DNA of 5,528 nt from Anaerolineales bacterium (GTDB taxonomy: Bacteria > Chloroflexota > Anaerolineae > Anaerolineales > UBA11657). The stretch is taken from positions 1 to 5,528 of the forward strand of contig CANNEJ010000125.1 in NCBI GenBank assembly GCA_947503585.1. Reading direction: 5' to 3'. Position 1 is the first letter of the stretch. Each line of letters begins with the position of its first letter. Below, piece by piece: positions 1 to 5,528 of this stretch. Under the pieces are notes generated by a model, which worked only from the letters and a program-made list of their open reading frames with translations, did not search any database and had not been told where the DNA came from. The position numbers and the translations under genes are program-made.

Positions 1-2
1 TC

Positions 3-644
3 ATTGAAGGCCAGGCCAATCTGAAAGACACAGCCGAAATTCACGGCGTAGACGCATCGATCCGCGCTGTAGCCGAGTACTTTACCGGCGCTGCGCCTTC
101 ACCGCCGCAATTGATCGCAGCGCTCATCATCGCCCTTGGTGCTTACGCAACCATCCTTCACATGCAAGCCGGCCGGGGCCGCACACCCCCACCGAATTCC
201 ACTGACGCTGTATTCATTTGCGGCAGCGCGCTTGTGCTTGTCGCAGAACTCTTCGTACACCCGCAGCGCTTCATCTACATCGATGTTCAAATGCTGGTGC
301 CAATTATTCTGATCGGGAAACGCCTGCCCGCCCGCAGTACCAACGCGCTCTGCGCTTACCTGCTTCTCTTAGCCGCCTTTACCGCCGAGGACCCGCTCTT
401 TGGCAAAGCCTTCGAGGCACTGGGCACATTCTCTTTGCTCGCGGCCGCGATTGGTACGCACGCCGCCCACAGCCTGACGGGAACCGGCGCCGCGCTCGAT
501 AATTGGACACCCATAACGCGCCTGCACGGTGAATACACCGCCCTGCTCTGCATCCTCGGGTTCAGTATCGCGTACCTGCGCCCATCAAAACTCAGGCGCA
601 CATCAACCGCGCCCCTAGATCCGGCCCTGCCCCGACCGCAATAA
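3..644 (+). CDS. Polytopic membrane protein, C-terminal part; possibly GT-C/GT87 (DUF2029)-like glycosyltransferase
   Basis: The reading frame is open from the left edge (first full codon at 3) to TAA at 642-644 and shows the last 213 residues of a longer protein. A TTG at 111 could be read as a start, but it has no Shine-Dalgarno sequence and lies inside an uninterrupted frame, so I treat the gene as 5'-truncated. About six hydrophobic segments are visible, near residues 35-54, 69-87, 93-107, 117-130, 139-155 and 180-194. A short basic, Pro-rich tail follows. The stretch FVHPQRFIYIDVQMLVPIIL resembles the 'SP-x-x-x-x-x-D-x-x-LLLP' segment near the C-terminus of GT87 (DUF2029) enzymes. Known members transfer sugars from polyprenyl-phosphate donors on the outer face of the membrane. 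This family call is inference from a weak pattern; the catalytic N-terminal loop is outside the window. It converges with the channel gene, 51 bp away. Another polytopic membrane family is quite possible. Confidence 0.5.
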   Translation: MEGQANLKDTAEIHGVDASIRAVAEYFTGAAPSPPQLIAALIIALGAYATILHMQAGRGRTPPPNSTDAVFICGSALVLVAELFVHPQRFIYIDVQMLVPIILIGKRLPARSTNALCAYLLLLAAFTAEDPLFGKAFEALGTFSLLAAAIGTHAAHSLTGTGAALDNWTPITRLHGEYTALLCILGFSIAYLRPSKLRRTSTAPLDPALPRPQ

Positions 645-695
645 CCCACGCCACCAGATCTCCACAGCACCATGCGCCTCAGGCGCCCGCCGCTC

Positions 696-2036
696 CTACC
701 TCCGGCGCGCTTCGACCATCTCCAAAACCCGCTTGTCAAACTCCGGATACCGGCGCCGCAACAAATTAAAGTCCTCAACCGAAAGGGAGTAACCTTCACA
801 ATAACCGAGCGCCCTCACGGTCGCCGTGCGCCACCCGCCCTCCACCAACGCACCCTCGCCAAAAAAGGACCCCGCCCCCAGGCTGGCTCTCGCAACACCC
901 TGCACCAGCACGTCCACATCACCGGCACTGAGGAAGTACATGCAGTCCGCATGCTCACCCTCAAGCATAATATTGTCTCCCGGCAGGAACACCACAGGCT
1001 TCAACAAACCGACCACCTGCCGCAGGAACAACTCATCCGCCTCACGGAACAGCGGCACTTTTGCAATCACATCCCGGTTCACAAACAAAGCAAGGTCAAC
1101 GCCCAACTGTCGCGGCAGCTCTTCGAGGAACTCCACTTTGCCGACATTGCCCCGCGTTTCCCACAAATACGCAAAATAGTCGCGCACCTTAAACTGCAGC
1201 GGCGCAGGGATGGCGTGCCGCCGCATGTACTCAAGCACCTCTCCCGTCTTCCGTTTGTACTCCGCTTTAGCAGCATCCAAATTAGCCACCAGCGTGGATA
1301 TATTGCCAATTACAAATCCGTACACGCCAACTCCGAAAAGCTGAATAACCATGGTGTAGACCAACTGCAAATGGTTGCTATGATCCGGCGTAATGTCCCC
1401 GTATCCGATGGTAGAAATCGTCGTGATGCACCAATACAATGCCCGCAGGTAGCGCGTAAAGAATTCACCCTCGGGCTTCCCGGCTCCAATTGCCAGCCAC
1501 CCCAACGCAATGAAATGGGTCACAAGGATCAGCCAGTACGCAAAAACCACAAGCCGCAAGGCCGCGCCGCTGATTTTCACAAACTCCGGCAGCCTTCCAA
1601 AAAAACTGTTTACCTTAAGCAGGCTAAGCAACCGCACCAGGCGCAGGCCGCCCAACCACGGCAGCAGCGCCCCCTGCGCCGCGGTGTCATTGCCGGCCAG
1701 CAGCACAAACACCGGAAACGGGAAAGCCGATAACAAGTCCCAGAAAAACCACGACCGCAAGTAGCGCTGCGCAATAATCTCTGGATCAGCAATCACGGTC
1801 CGACCCGAGACAACAGTCGTCCGGAATACGATGCCAATGTCAATGCAAAACACCACAGTCACAAACACATAAAACGCATCAATCGGGTCAAACCCGGACA
1901 ACAGCCGGTAGGGCACCAAAATTGCGCACAAAAACACGACCGCACAAATGAAGATGTCCCACGCAATCTTCTCGCGCCCGTCATAACGAATTAAGGTTCG
2001 CACGCCACCTGCGGGGTTACTTGCAGACTGAGCCAT
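696..2036 (-). CDS. Cyclic-nucleotide-gated cation (K+-like) channel
   Basis: This 446-residue protein is a six-transmembrane channel subunit expected to tetramerise in the inner membrane and open on binding cAMP or cGMP. Approximate domains: S1 25-46; S2 54-73; S3 92-113, with the CNG/EAG-type WFFWDLLSAFPF; S4 124-142; S5 160-185; pore helix and filter TTISTIGYGD at 205-214; S6 223-250; C-linker 255-328; cNMP-binding domain from about 329 to the end. The phosphate-binding cassette, FFGEGALVEG then WRTATV at 391-407, keeps the Glu that contacts the ribose and the Arg that contacts the cyclic phosphate, followed by Thr. Size and order match bacterial CNG/HCN-like channels such as SthK. S4 carries only two Arg and one Lys at three-residue spacing, with Ser at the third position, so voltage sensing may be weak (inference). 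The ATG at 2036 is chosen because GAGAGG lies 8 nt upstream; a GTG at 2045 in the same frame overlaps that site. The gene is divergent from lemA. Confidence 0.93.
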   Translation of the reverse strand: MAQSASNPAGGVRTLIRYDGREKIAWDIFICAVVFLCAILVPYRLLSGFDPIDAFYVFVTVVFCIDIGIVFRTTVVSGRTVIADPEIIAQRYLRSWFFWDLLSAFPFPVFVLLAGNDTAAQGALLPWLGGLRLVRLLSLLKVNSFFGRLPEFVKISGAALRLVVFAYWLILVTHFIALGWLAIGAGKPEGEFFTRYLRALYWCITTISTIGYGDITPDHSNHLQLVYTMVIQLFGVGVYGFVIGNISTLVANLDAAKAEYKRKTGEVLEYMRRHAIPAPLQFKVRDYFAYLWETRGNVGKVEFLEELPRQLGVDLALFVNRDVIAKVPLFREADELFLRQVVGLLKPVVFLPGDNIMLEGEHADCMYFLSAGDVDVLVQGVARASLGAGSFFGEGALVEGGWRTATVRALGYCEGYSLSVEDFNLLRRRYPEFDKRVLEMVEARRR

Positions 2037-2044
2037 GATAAACA

Positions 2045-2050
2045 CCTCTC
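2045..2050 (-). promoter_or_regulatory. Ribosome binding site that fixes the channel gene start
   Basis: Read on the minus strand, GAGAGG is followed by 8 nt and then ATG at 2036. A longer reading would begin at GTG 2045-2043, but that codon overlaps the last G of this site and has no purine-rich sequence at a suitable distance upstream. The site therefore favours the ATG. Confidence 0.75.
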
Positions 2051-2125
2051 AAGCGAACATAAACAAAAAATCGAAAGTCACTGCGCCCCAATCAGGGCTC
2101 AGCCCGCTCTCCGCCCGACAGCCAC

Positions 2126-2131
2126 ATTATA
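2126..2131 (-). promoter_or_regulatory. Candidate -10 box for the channel gene
   Basis: The minus strand reads a perfect TATAAT here, about 90 bp upstream of the channel ATG, so transcription would start near 2119 and leave a leader of about 80 nt. The expected -35 position (about 2149-2154, CCGTGA) matches the consensus poorly. The promoter would therefore be weak, activator-dependent or use another sigma factor, or the hexamer is a chance match. Confidence 0.45.
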
Positions 2132-2286
2132 GGAGCTGGGCGAACCAATCACGGCACCCTAGCCACCCACACTCCCCCATACTGACCCTTCAAGATAAGC
2201 AGTCCACCGTGCTAGAACACCACCAAAATACGCCGGCACGCCGCAAATAAGCTCTGGCCCTGCCGCCAGCCCCGCCGCAACCGCAG

Positions 2287-2315
2287 TTGACCGTTGCATT
2301 TGCCGCGCATAAAAT
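2287..2315 (+). promoter_or_regulatory. Sigma-70-like promoter for lemA and the genes downstream
   Basis: TTGACC at 2287-2292 and TAAAAT at 2310-2315 each match the sigma-70 hexamers at five of six positions and are separated by the ideal 17 bp. Transcription would start near 2322, giving a short leader of about 24 nt that contains the lemA ribosome binding site. This is the best promoter in the window and suggests housekeeping expression of the lemA unit. Confidence 0.72.
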
Positions 2316-2329
2316 CAAACCACTGTCTC

Positions 2330-2336
2330 AAGAGGT
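2330..2336 (+). promoter_or_regulatory. lemA ribosome binding site
   Basis: AAGAGGT ends 9 nt before the ATG at 2346. It shares the AGAGG core used by the divergent channel gene and supports the chosen lemA start. Confidence 0.7.
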
Positions 2337-2345
2337 ACAGAACCA

Positions 2346-2945
2346 ATGCCAACTTCAATCTACATCCTTGCTCCCATCGTGCTGGTTGTGCTTATCCTGC
2401 TGTGGGCCCTGGGCGTCTACAACAACCTGGTCACGCTGCGCAATCGCTTCCGCAACGCCTTCTCGCAAATCGATGTGCAGCTCAAGCGGCGCTATGACCT
2501 AATTCCCAACCTGGTGGAGACGGCGCGCGCGTACATGTCCCACGAACGCGAAACGCTCGAAGCGGTGATAAATGCCCGTAGCCGGGCGCAGTCCGCGAAC
2601 CAGTCAGCGGCAGCCAACCCGGGCGACCCCATCGCAATGCAGGCGCTGGCCGGCGCCGAGGGCGCGCTAACCGGAACCATCGGCCGCCTGTTTGCGCTAG
2701 CTGAAGCCTACCCCGACCTGAAAGCAAATCAGAACATGATGCAGCTGACGGAGGAGTTAACCTCAACAGAAAATAAGGTTGCATTCTCGCGCCAGGCATT
2801 CAACGACGCCGTTACCGCATACAACACCGCGCGCGAGGTAGTGCCGGCCAACCTGATCGCAAATACCTTCGGGTTTGCGTCCGCGGAACTTTTCAAAGTT
2901 GAAGCGCCCGCCGAGCGGGACGCACCGCAGGTGAAGTTCAAGTAG
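2346..2945 (+). CDS. lemA: LemA family membrane-anchored protein
   Basis: This 199-residue protein has the usual size and layout of LemA. A single N-terminal membrane helix (about 6-25) is followed by a long helical-bundle domain. Family hallmarks are clear: YNNLVTLRNRFRNAFSQIDV (25-44), LKRRYDLIPNLVETARAYM (46-64), HERETLEAVINAR (66-78), AYPDLKANQNMMQLTEEL (121-138), then STENKVAFSRQAFNDAVTAYN (140-160) and a short tail ending VKFK. LemA proteins are tethered to the membrane and their exact biochemical role is unsettled; a scaffold or partner role for membrane proteases or in envelope stress is often suggested. The ATG has a good ribosome binding site and a promoter just upstream. The M48 protease gene starts 27 bp after the stop, which points to one transcription unit and a functional pairing. 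I see no truncation or damage. Confidence 0.97.
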   Translation: MPTSIYILAPIVLVVLILLWALGVYNNLVTLRNRFRNAFSQIDVQLKRRYDLIPNLVETARAYMSHERETLEAVINARSRAQSANQSAAANPGDPIAMQALAGAEGALTGTIGRLFALAEAYPDLKANQNMMQLTEELTSTENKVAFSRQAFNDAVTAYNTAREVVPANLIANTFGFASAELFKVEAPAERDAPQVKFK

Positions 2946-2972
2946 CGCAGACCGCACGCTGCCCAATCAGCA

Positions 2973-4871
2973 ATGGATTTCTTCGCCCACCAGGAGCAGG
3001 CCCAGCGCAAAACAACACAGCTCCTGGCGCTTTACGCACTCGCCGTGGCTGCAATCATGCTGGCGGTGTACGCCGTATTCTCGATTGCGCTGCACCAGGT
3101 GCTCTTTTGGGATGCGGGACTATTCGGCGCGGTAGCCGGCGGAACGCTGCTGGTCGTGGCGACCGGCACGCTCATCAAAACATCCGAGCTCTCACAAGGC
3201 GGGCGCGCGGTGGCCGAAGCGCTGGGTGGGCAACGCGTAGACGGCGCCGGCGCGGATCCCGCAGCGCGCCAGCTGCAAAACATTGTCGAAGAGATGGCCA
3301 TTGCCTCCGGCATTCCCGTGCCGCCGGTGTACATCATGGAAGAAGAAACCGGCATCAATGCTTTTGCCGCCGGGTACGCGCCCGGCGACGCTGTGGTGGC
3401 GGTAACGCGCGGATCTCTCCAACAACTAACGCGCGACGAACTGCAAGGCGTTGTGGCGCACGAGTTCAGCCACATCCTCACCGGCGATATGCGCCTGAAT
3501 GTGCGCCTGATTGGCGTGCTGCACGGCATCTTGGCAATTGCACTTGTGGGCTATGCCGCGCTGCGGCTGGCACCCTACCTCAACAGCGGGGCGCGCCGCT
3601 CCCGCGACGGCAAGGATGGCAACGCCGGAATGGCAATTATGTTCGCCATGTTTGCAATCGGCTTGGCGCTGATCGCCATCGGCTATATCGGCGTCTTCTT
3701 TTCAAATGCAATCAAAAGCGCAGTCTCACGCCAGCGCGAGTTCCGCGCTGACGCGGGCGCCGTGCAGTTCACGCGCAACCCCTCCGGGCTGGGCGGCGCG
3801 TTGCTGCGCATTGGCGGCTACAAACCGCAAGGGCGCCTCGCCCACCATGGTGCCGCGCAGGCCAGCCACATGTTTTTTGTAAATGGCGTGCGCAGCTTTG
3901 CCGCCAGCCTGTTTGCCACGCACCCACCCCTGCAGCAACGCGTGCAACGCATCCTGCCCGAATTCAAAGGAAATTACGAACAACTTGATACGGCCCGCAG
4001 TGCAGGCAAATTTCCCGCAAAGCCGGCCGCCGCCGCAGCTTTCGCGCCCAGTTCTGCAAGCATCCAACCAACTGTGGGCGCACCGCAGCCCGAAGATGTG
4101 GCCAACGCCGCCGAATATATTGCGGCGCTGCCCGCTGCTCTGGCAACCGCAGCGCACGAACCCTTTGGGGCGTGCGCCGTCTTGTACGGCTTGCTGCTAG
4201 ATGCTGACCCGGCCGTCCGCGCCCGCCAATTAGATGCGCTTGGCAAAAGTACGCCTGCGGCACTGGTCGCGGAAGTACAGCGCCTGCGCCCCATGCTCGC
4301 CAATCTCGCACCGCATATGCGCCTGCCCCTGGCATCCCTAAGCATGCCGGCCTTGCGTTCCCTAAGCCCGCAGCAGTACAAAGCTCTGCGCACTAGCGTG
4401 CACGCGCTGACTGCAGCAGACGCACGTTTGTCTATTTTTGAATTTGCGCTGCAGCGCCTGCTGCTGCGCCACCTTGCACGCGCCTATCAACCCCAACCGC
4501 CGTCCGCCAATCCAACCGCCAGCCTCGCAAAGCTGCAGGGGCCGCTTTCCATAGTACTGCAAGTGTTGGCAGCTGCCGGAGAACCCAACGCCGCCCGCGC
4601 CCATGCCGCATTCACAACCACACTGCGCAAGCTGTTGCCCGCGGCGCTGGTTGCAGCGACGCCATCCGCACAGCCCGCACTGGCAGAGCTGGACGCCGCC
4701 CTAGACCAGCTGGCAAACGCAACACCGCAACTCAAGCGCAGCATTGTGGCCGCCTGCGTTGAATGCGCAGCTACAGATGGCAAGCTCGAAGTAACCGAGT
4801 ACGAACTCCTGCGCGCCATCACCGACTCGCTGGACTGCCCGCTTCCGCCCCTTAACCCATCCCGCTTGTAA
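2973..4871 (+). CDS. Membrane M48 (HtpX-like) zinc metalloprotease with long C-terminal extension ending in a TerB-like segment
   Basis: This 632-residue integral membrane protease probably cleaves damaged or misfolded membrane proteins. Two helices at about 17-40 and 47-68 precede the catalytic part. The zinc site is complete: HEFSH at 163-167 inside VVAHEFSHILTGDMRLNVRL, and the third ligand Glu256 in REFRADAGAV (255-264). Two more hydrophobic segments lie at about 180-200 and 218-243. The family's closing motif ATHPPLQQRVQRI spans 315-327. HtpX itself ends near here, at roughly 290 residues. The remaining 300 residues are an Ala/Pro-rich linker (about 340-372), a helical region (373-560) containing HEPFGACAVLYGLLLDADPA (395-414), and a C-terminal TerB-like helix pair, CVECAATDGKLEVTEYELL (595-613). 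No clear Shine-Dalgarno sequence precedes the ATG, so translation may be coupled to lemA; the next in-frame ATG (residue 29) lies inside the first helix. It is not htpX proper, so no symbol is given. Confidence 0.93.
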   Translation: MDFFAHQEQAQRKTTQLLALYALAVAAIMLAVYAVFSIALHQVLFWDAGLFGAVAGGTLLVVATGTLIKTSELSQGGRAVAEALGGQRVDGAGADPAARQLQNIVEEMAIASGIPVPPVYIMEEETGINAFAAGYAPGDAVVAVTRGSLQQLTRDELQGVVAHEFSHILTGDMRLNVRLIGVLHGILAIALVGYAALRLAPYLNSGARRSRDGKDGNAGMAIMFAMFAIGLALIAIGYIGVFFSNAIKSAVSRQREFRADAGAVQFTRNPSGLGGALLRIGGYKPQGRLAHHGAAQASHMFFVNGVRSFAASLFATHPPLQQRVQRILPEFKGNYEQLDTARSAGKFPAKPAAAAAFAPSSASIQPTVGAPQPEDVANAAEYIAALPAALATAAHEPFGACAVLYGLLLDADPAVRARQLDALGKSTPAALVAEVQRLRPMLANLAPHMRLPLASLSMPALRSLSPQQYKALRTSVHALTAADARLSIFEFALQRLLLRHLARAYQPQPPSANPTASLAKLQGPLSIVLQVLAAAGEPNAARAHAAFTTTLRKLLPAALVAATPSAQPALAELDAALDQLANATPQLKRSIVAACVECAATDGKLEVTEYELLRAITDSLDCPLPPLNPSRL

Positions 4872-4910
4872 GCGCTGCCGGAGACCAGAGCTCTACTACA
4901 GGTCCAAGCC

Positions 4911-4927
4911 CGCTGCGTGCCGCAGCG
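4911..4927 (+). repeat. GC-rich inverted repeat just before the TSUP gene
   Basis: CGCTGCG and CGCAGCG form a perfect 7-bp stem around a 3-nt loop (TGC). It sits in the 66-bp gap after the protease gene and ends 10 nt before the ATG at 4938, where a ribosome binding site would be expected. No T-run follows, so it is not a standard intrinsic terminator. It overlaps the self-complementary 10-mer GCAGCGCTGC at 4922-4931. It could modulate translation or cause partial termination, or be chance in GC-rich DNA. Confidence 0.4.
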
Positions 4928-4937
4928 CTGCGCCGCC

Positions 4938-5528
4938 ATGACAATACCCGCCATTTTCTTCACGACCGCCGAATGGCTGCTAGCCGCATTAGTTTTTACG
5001 ATTGCAGGCCTGTACGCCGCCGTTGGGCACGGCGGCTCCTCGGGCTATCAGGCTGCCATGGCCCTGCTCGGAACTGAAACGGCGCTCATGAAACCGATTG
5101 CGCTCTCGCTAAATATTCTGGTGTCGGGCATCGCGTCGTGGCGTTTCCTGCGCGCCGGTTATTTCTCATGGCGCGTGTTCCTGCCGTTTGCGCTCAGTTC
5201 AGTCCCGATGGCGTTCGTTGGCGGACAGTTAGACTTGCCGCCGCAATACTTCAAGGCATTACTCGGCGCCGTGCTGCTCTACTCCGCCTACCGCCTGGTA
5301 GTGCCGGTAAAAACCCGCAACTCCAAAGTACTGGATAACCCCTCAACAAACACCATCGCTCACTTACCAGCCGAACCGCAGCCACCCCACTGGCTAAGCG
5401 CGCTTGCAATCGGCGCCGCGCTCGGCTTGCTCTCCGGCCTCGTGGGCGTGGGCGGTGGCATATTTCTAAGTCCGCTGTTGGTGTTTATGAACTGGGCGGA
5501 GTTGCGCCAGATCTCAGGAATTTCCGCC
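4938..5528 (+). CDS. TauE/SafE (TSUP) family transporter, N-terminal part
   Basis: The frame runs from ATG 4938 without a stop to the right edge and shows 197 residues of a protein whose family is usually about 250-260 long, so the C-terminus is missing. TSUP proteins move small, often sulfur-containing or organic anions such as sulfite, sulfoacetate or taurine-derived products across the inner membrane. The two-fold family repeat is visible. The first begins with a helix at about 12-30 and GLYAAVGHGGSSGYQAAM (24-41); the second begins with GLLSGLVGVGGGIFLSPLLV (163-182). Further hydrophobic segments lie near 54-66, 80-95 and 106-122, and a polar, Pro-rich loop (about 125-151) joins the halves. 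The first repeat has GHGG where the second has GVGGG. No Shine-Dalgarno sequence is seen before the ATG. An in-frame GTG at 4917 lies within the hairpin and is less likely. Substrate cannot be told from sequence. It may be co-transcribed with the protease gene. Confidence 0.88.
   Translation, partial: MTIPAIFFTTAEWLLAALVFTIAGLYAAVGHGGSSGYQAAMALLGTETALMKPIALSLNILVSGIASWRFLRAGYFSWRVFLPFALSSVPMAFVGGQLDLPPQYFKALLGAVLLYSAYRLVVPVKTRNSKVLDNPSTNTIAHLPAEPQPPHWLSALAIGAALGLLSGLVGVGGGIFLSPLLVFMNWAELRQISGISA

Larger units (their letters stand above)
2037..2345. other. Divergent intergenic region between the channel gene and lemA
   Basis: These 309 bp carry no convincing gene. The short open frames here are low-complexity, Pro/His/Gln-rich and lack a Shine-Dalgarno sequence. 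The region holds a -10 box facing the channel gene (2126-2131), a full sigma-70-like promoter facing lemA (2287-2315) and both ribosome binding sites. It also has an A-rich patch near 2058-2070, a small palindrome GGGCTCAGCCC (2095-2105), two direct copies of CCAATCA (2088-2094 and 2145-2151), and a 5-bp inverted repeat CTGGC/GCCAG (2254-2269). None of the repeats is strong enough to name as an operator. Confidence 0.7.

Noticed and set aside
99..290. Short minus-strand frame of 63 codons opposite gene 1
   Set aside because: It has a plausible-looking soluble composition, but the plus-strand frame is open across the whole stretch and encodes coherent membrane helices. No ribosome binding site or family motif supports the minus frame.
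674..686. GCGCC-TCA-GGCGC hairpin between the two convergent genes as a bidirectional terminator
   Set aside because: The stem is only 5 bp and no T-run follows on either strand.
672..1733. A 353-codon open frame on the plus strand, antisense to the channel gene
   Set aside because: It is rich in Gln, His, Arg and Pro without any recognisable domain, has no ribosome binding site and lies opposite a clearly real channel gene. It is a by-product of GC-rich codon usage.
2035..2250. Open frames within the intergenic region as small proteins
   Set aside because: The first overlaps the channel start and has no ribosome binding site; its composition is low-complexity and shows no helix or motif.
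2963..2970. Third copy of CCAATCA just before the protease start, as a shared operator
   Set aside because: It lies within the 27-bp gap of a probable operon with no promoter nearby, and a 7-bp match is likely by chance.
4869..4937. Protease and TSUP genes lie in the same frame, separated only by one TAA and 22 open codons, suggesting a readthrough fusion or a broken fused gene
   Set aside because: Both proteins look complete at the junction and belong to separate families, and a 66-bp stretch without stops in one frame is common in GC-rich DNA. No readthrough signal is seen.

Overview
The window holds five protein-coding genes, two of them cut by the window edges, and no RNA genes, mobile elements or CRISPR repeats that I can see. 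It is GC-rich, densely coded bacterial DNA. Two of the starts have AGAGG-type Shine-Dalgarno sequences, and one has a near-consensus sigma-70 promoter. The gene set (LemA, an HtpX-like M48 protease, a TSUP transporter, a cyclic-nucleotide-gated channel) fits a Gram-negative bacterium, perhaps a proteobacterium. That taxonomic guess is weak because no lineage marker is present.

Layout. (1) From the left edge to 644 (+): the C-terminal part of a polytopic membrane protein, tentatively a GT-C/GT87 (DUF2029)-like glycosyltransferase. (2) 696-2036 (-), convergent with gene 1: a six-helix cyclic-nucleotide-gated, K+-channel-like protein with a TIGYGD filter, a C-linker and a complete cNMP-binding domain. 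(3) 2037-2345: a divergent intergenic region with a TATAAT box facing the channel gene and a TTGACC-N17-TAAAAT promoter facing lemA. (4) 2346-2945 (+): lemA. (5) 2973-4871 (+): a 632-residue membrane M48 zinc metalloprotease with a long C-terminal extension that ends in a TerB-like segment. (6) From 4938 to the right edge (+): the start of a TauE/SafE (TSUP) family transporter, which is not closed by a stop inside the window.

How they fit together. lemA and the M48 protease gene are 27 bp apart and probably form one transcription unit. LemA next to an HtpX-like membrane protease is a recurrent bacterial pairing, thought to concern membrane protein quality control or envelope stress. The TSUP gene follows 66 bp later on the same strand and may be co-transcribed, although a GC-rich hairpin lies just before its start. 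The channel gene is read from the other side of the intergenic region, so its link to the lemA unit is only positional. The most notable points are the C-terminal extension of the M48 protease and the charge-poor S4 helix of the channel. I see no clear evidence of a wholly new system.
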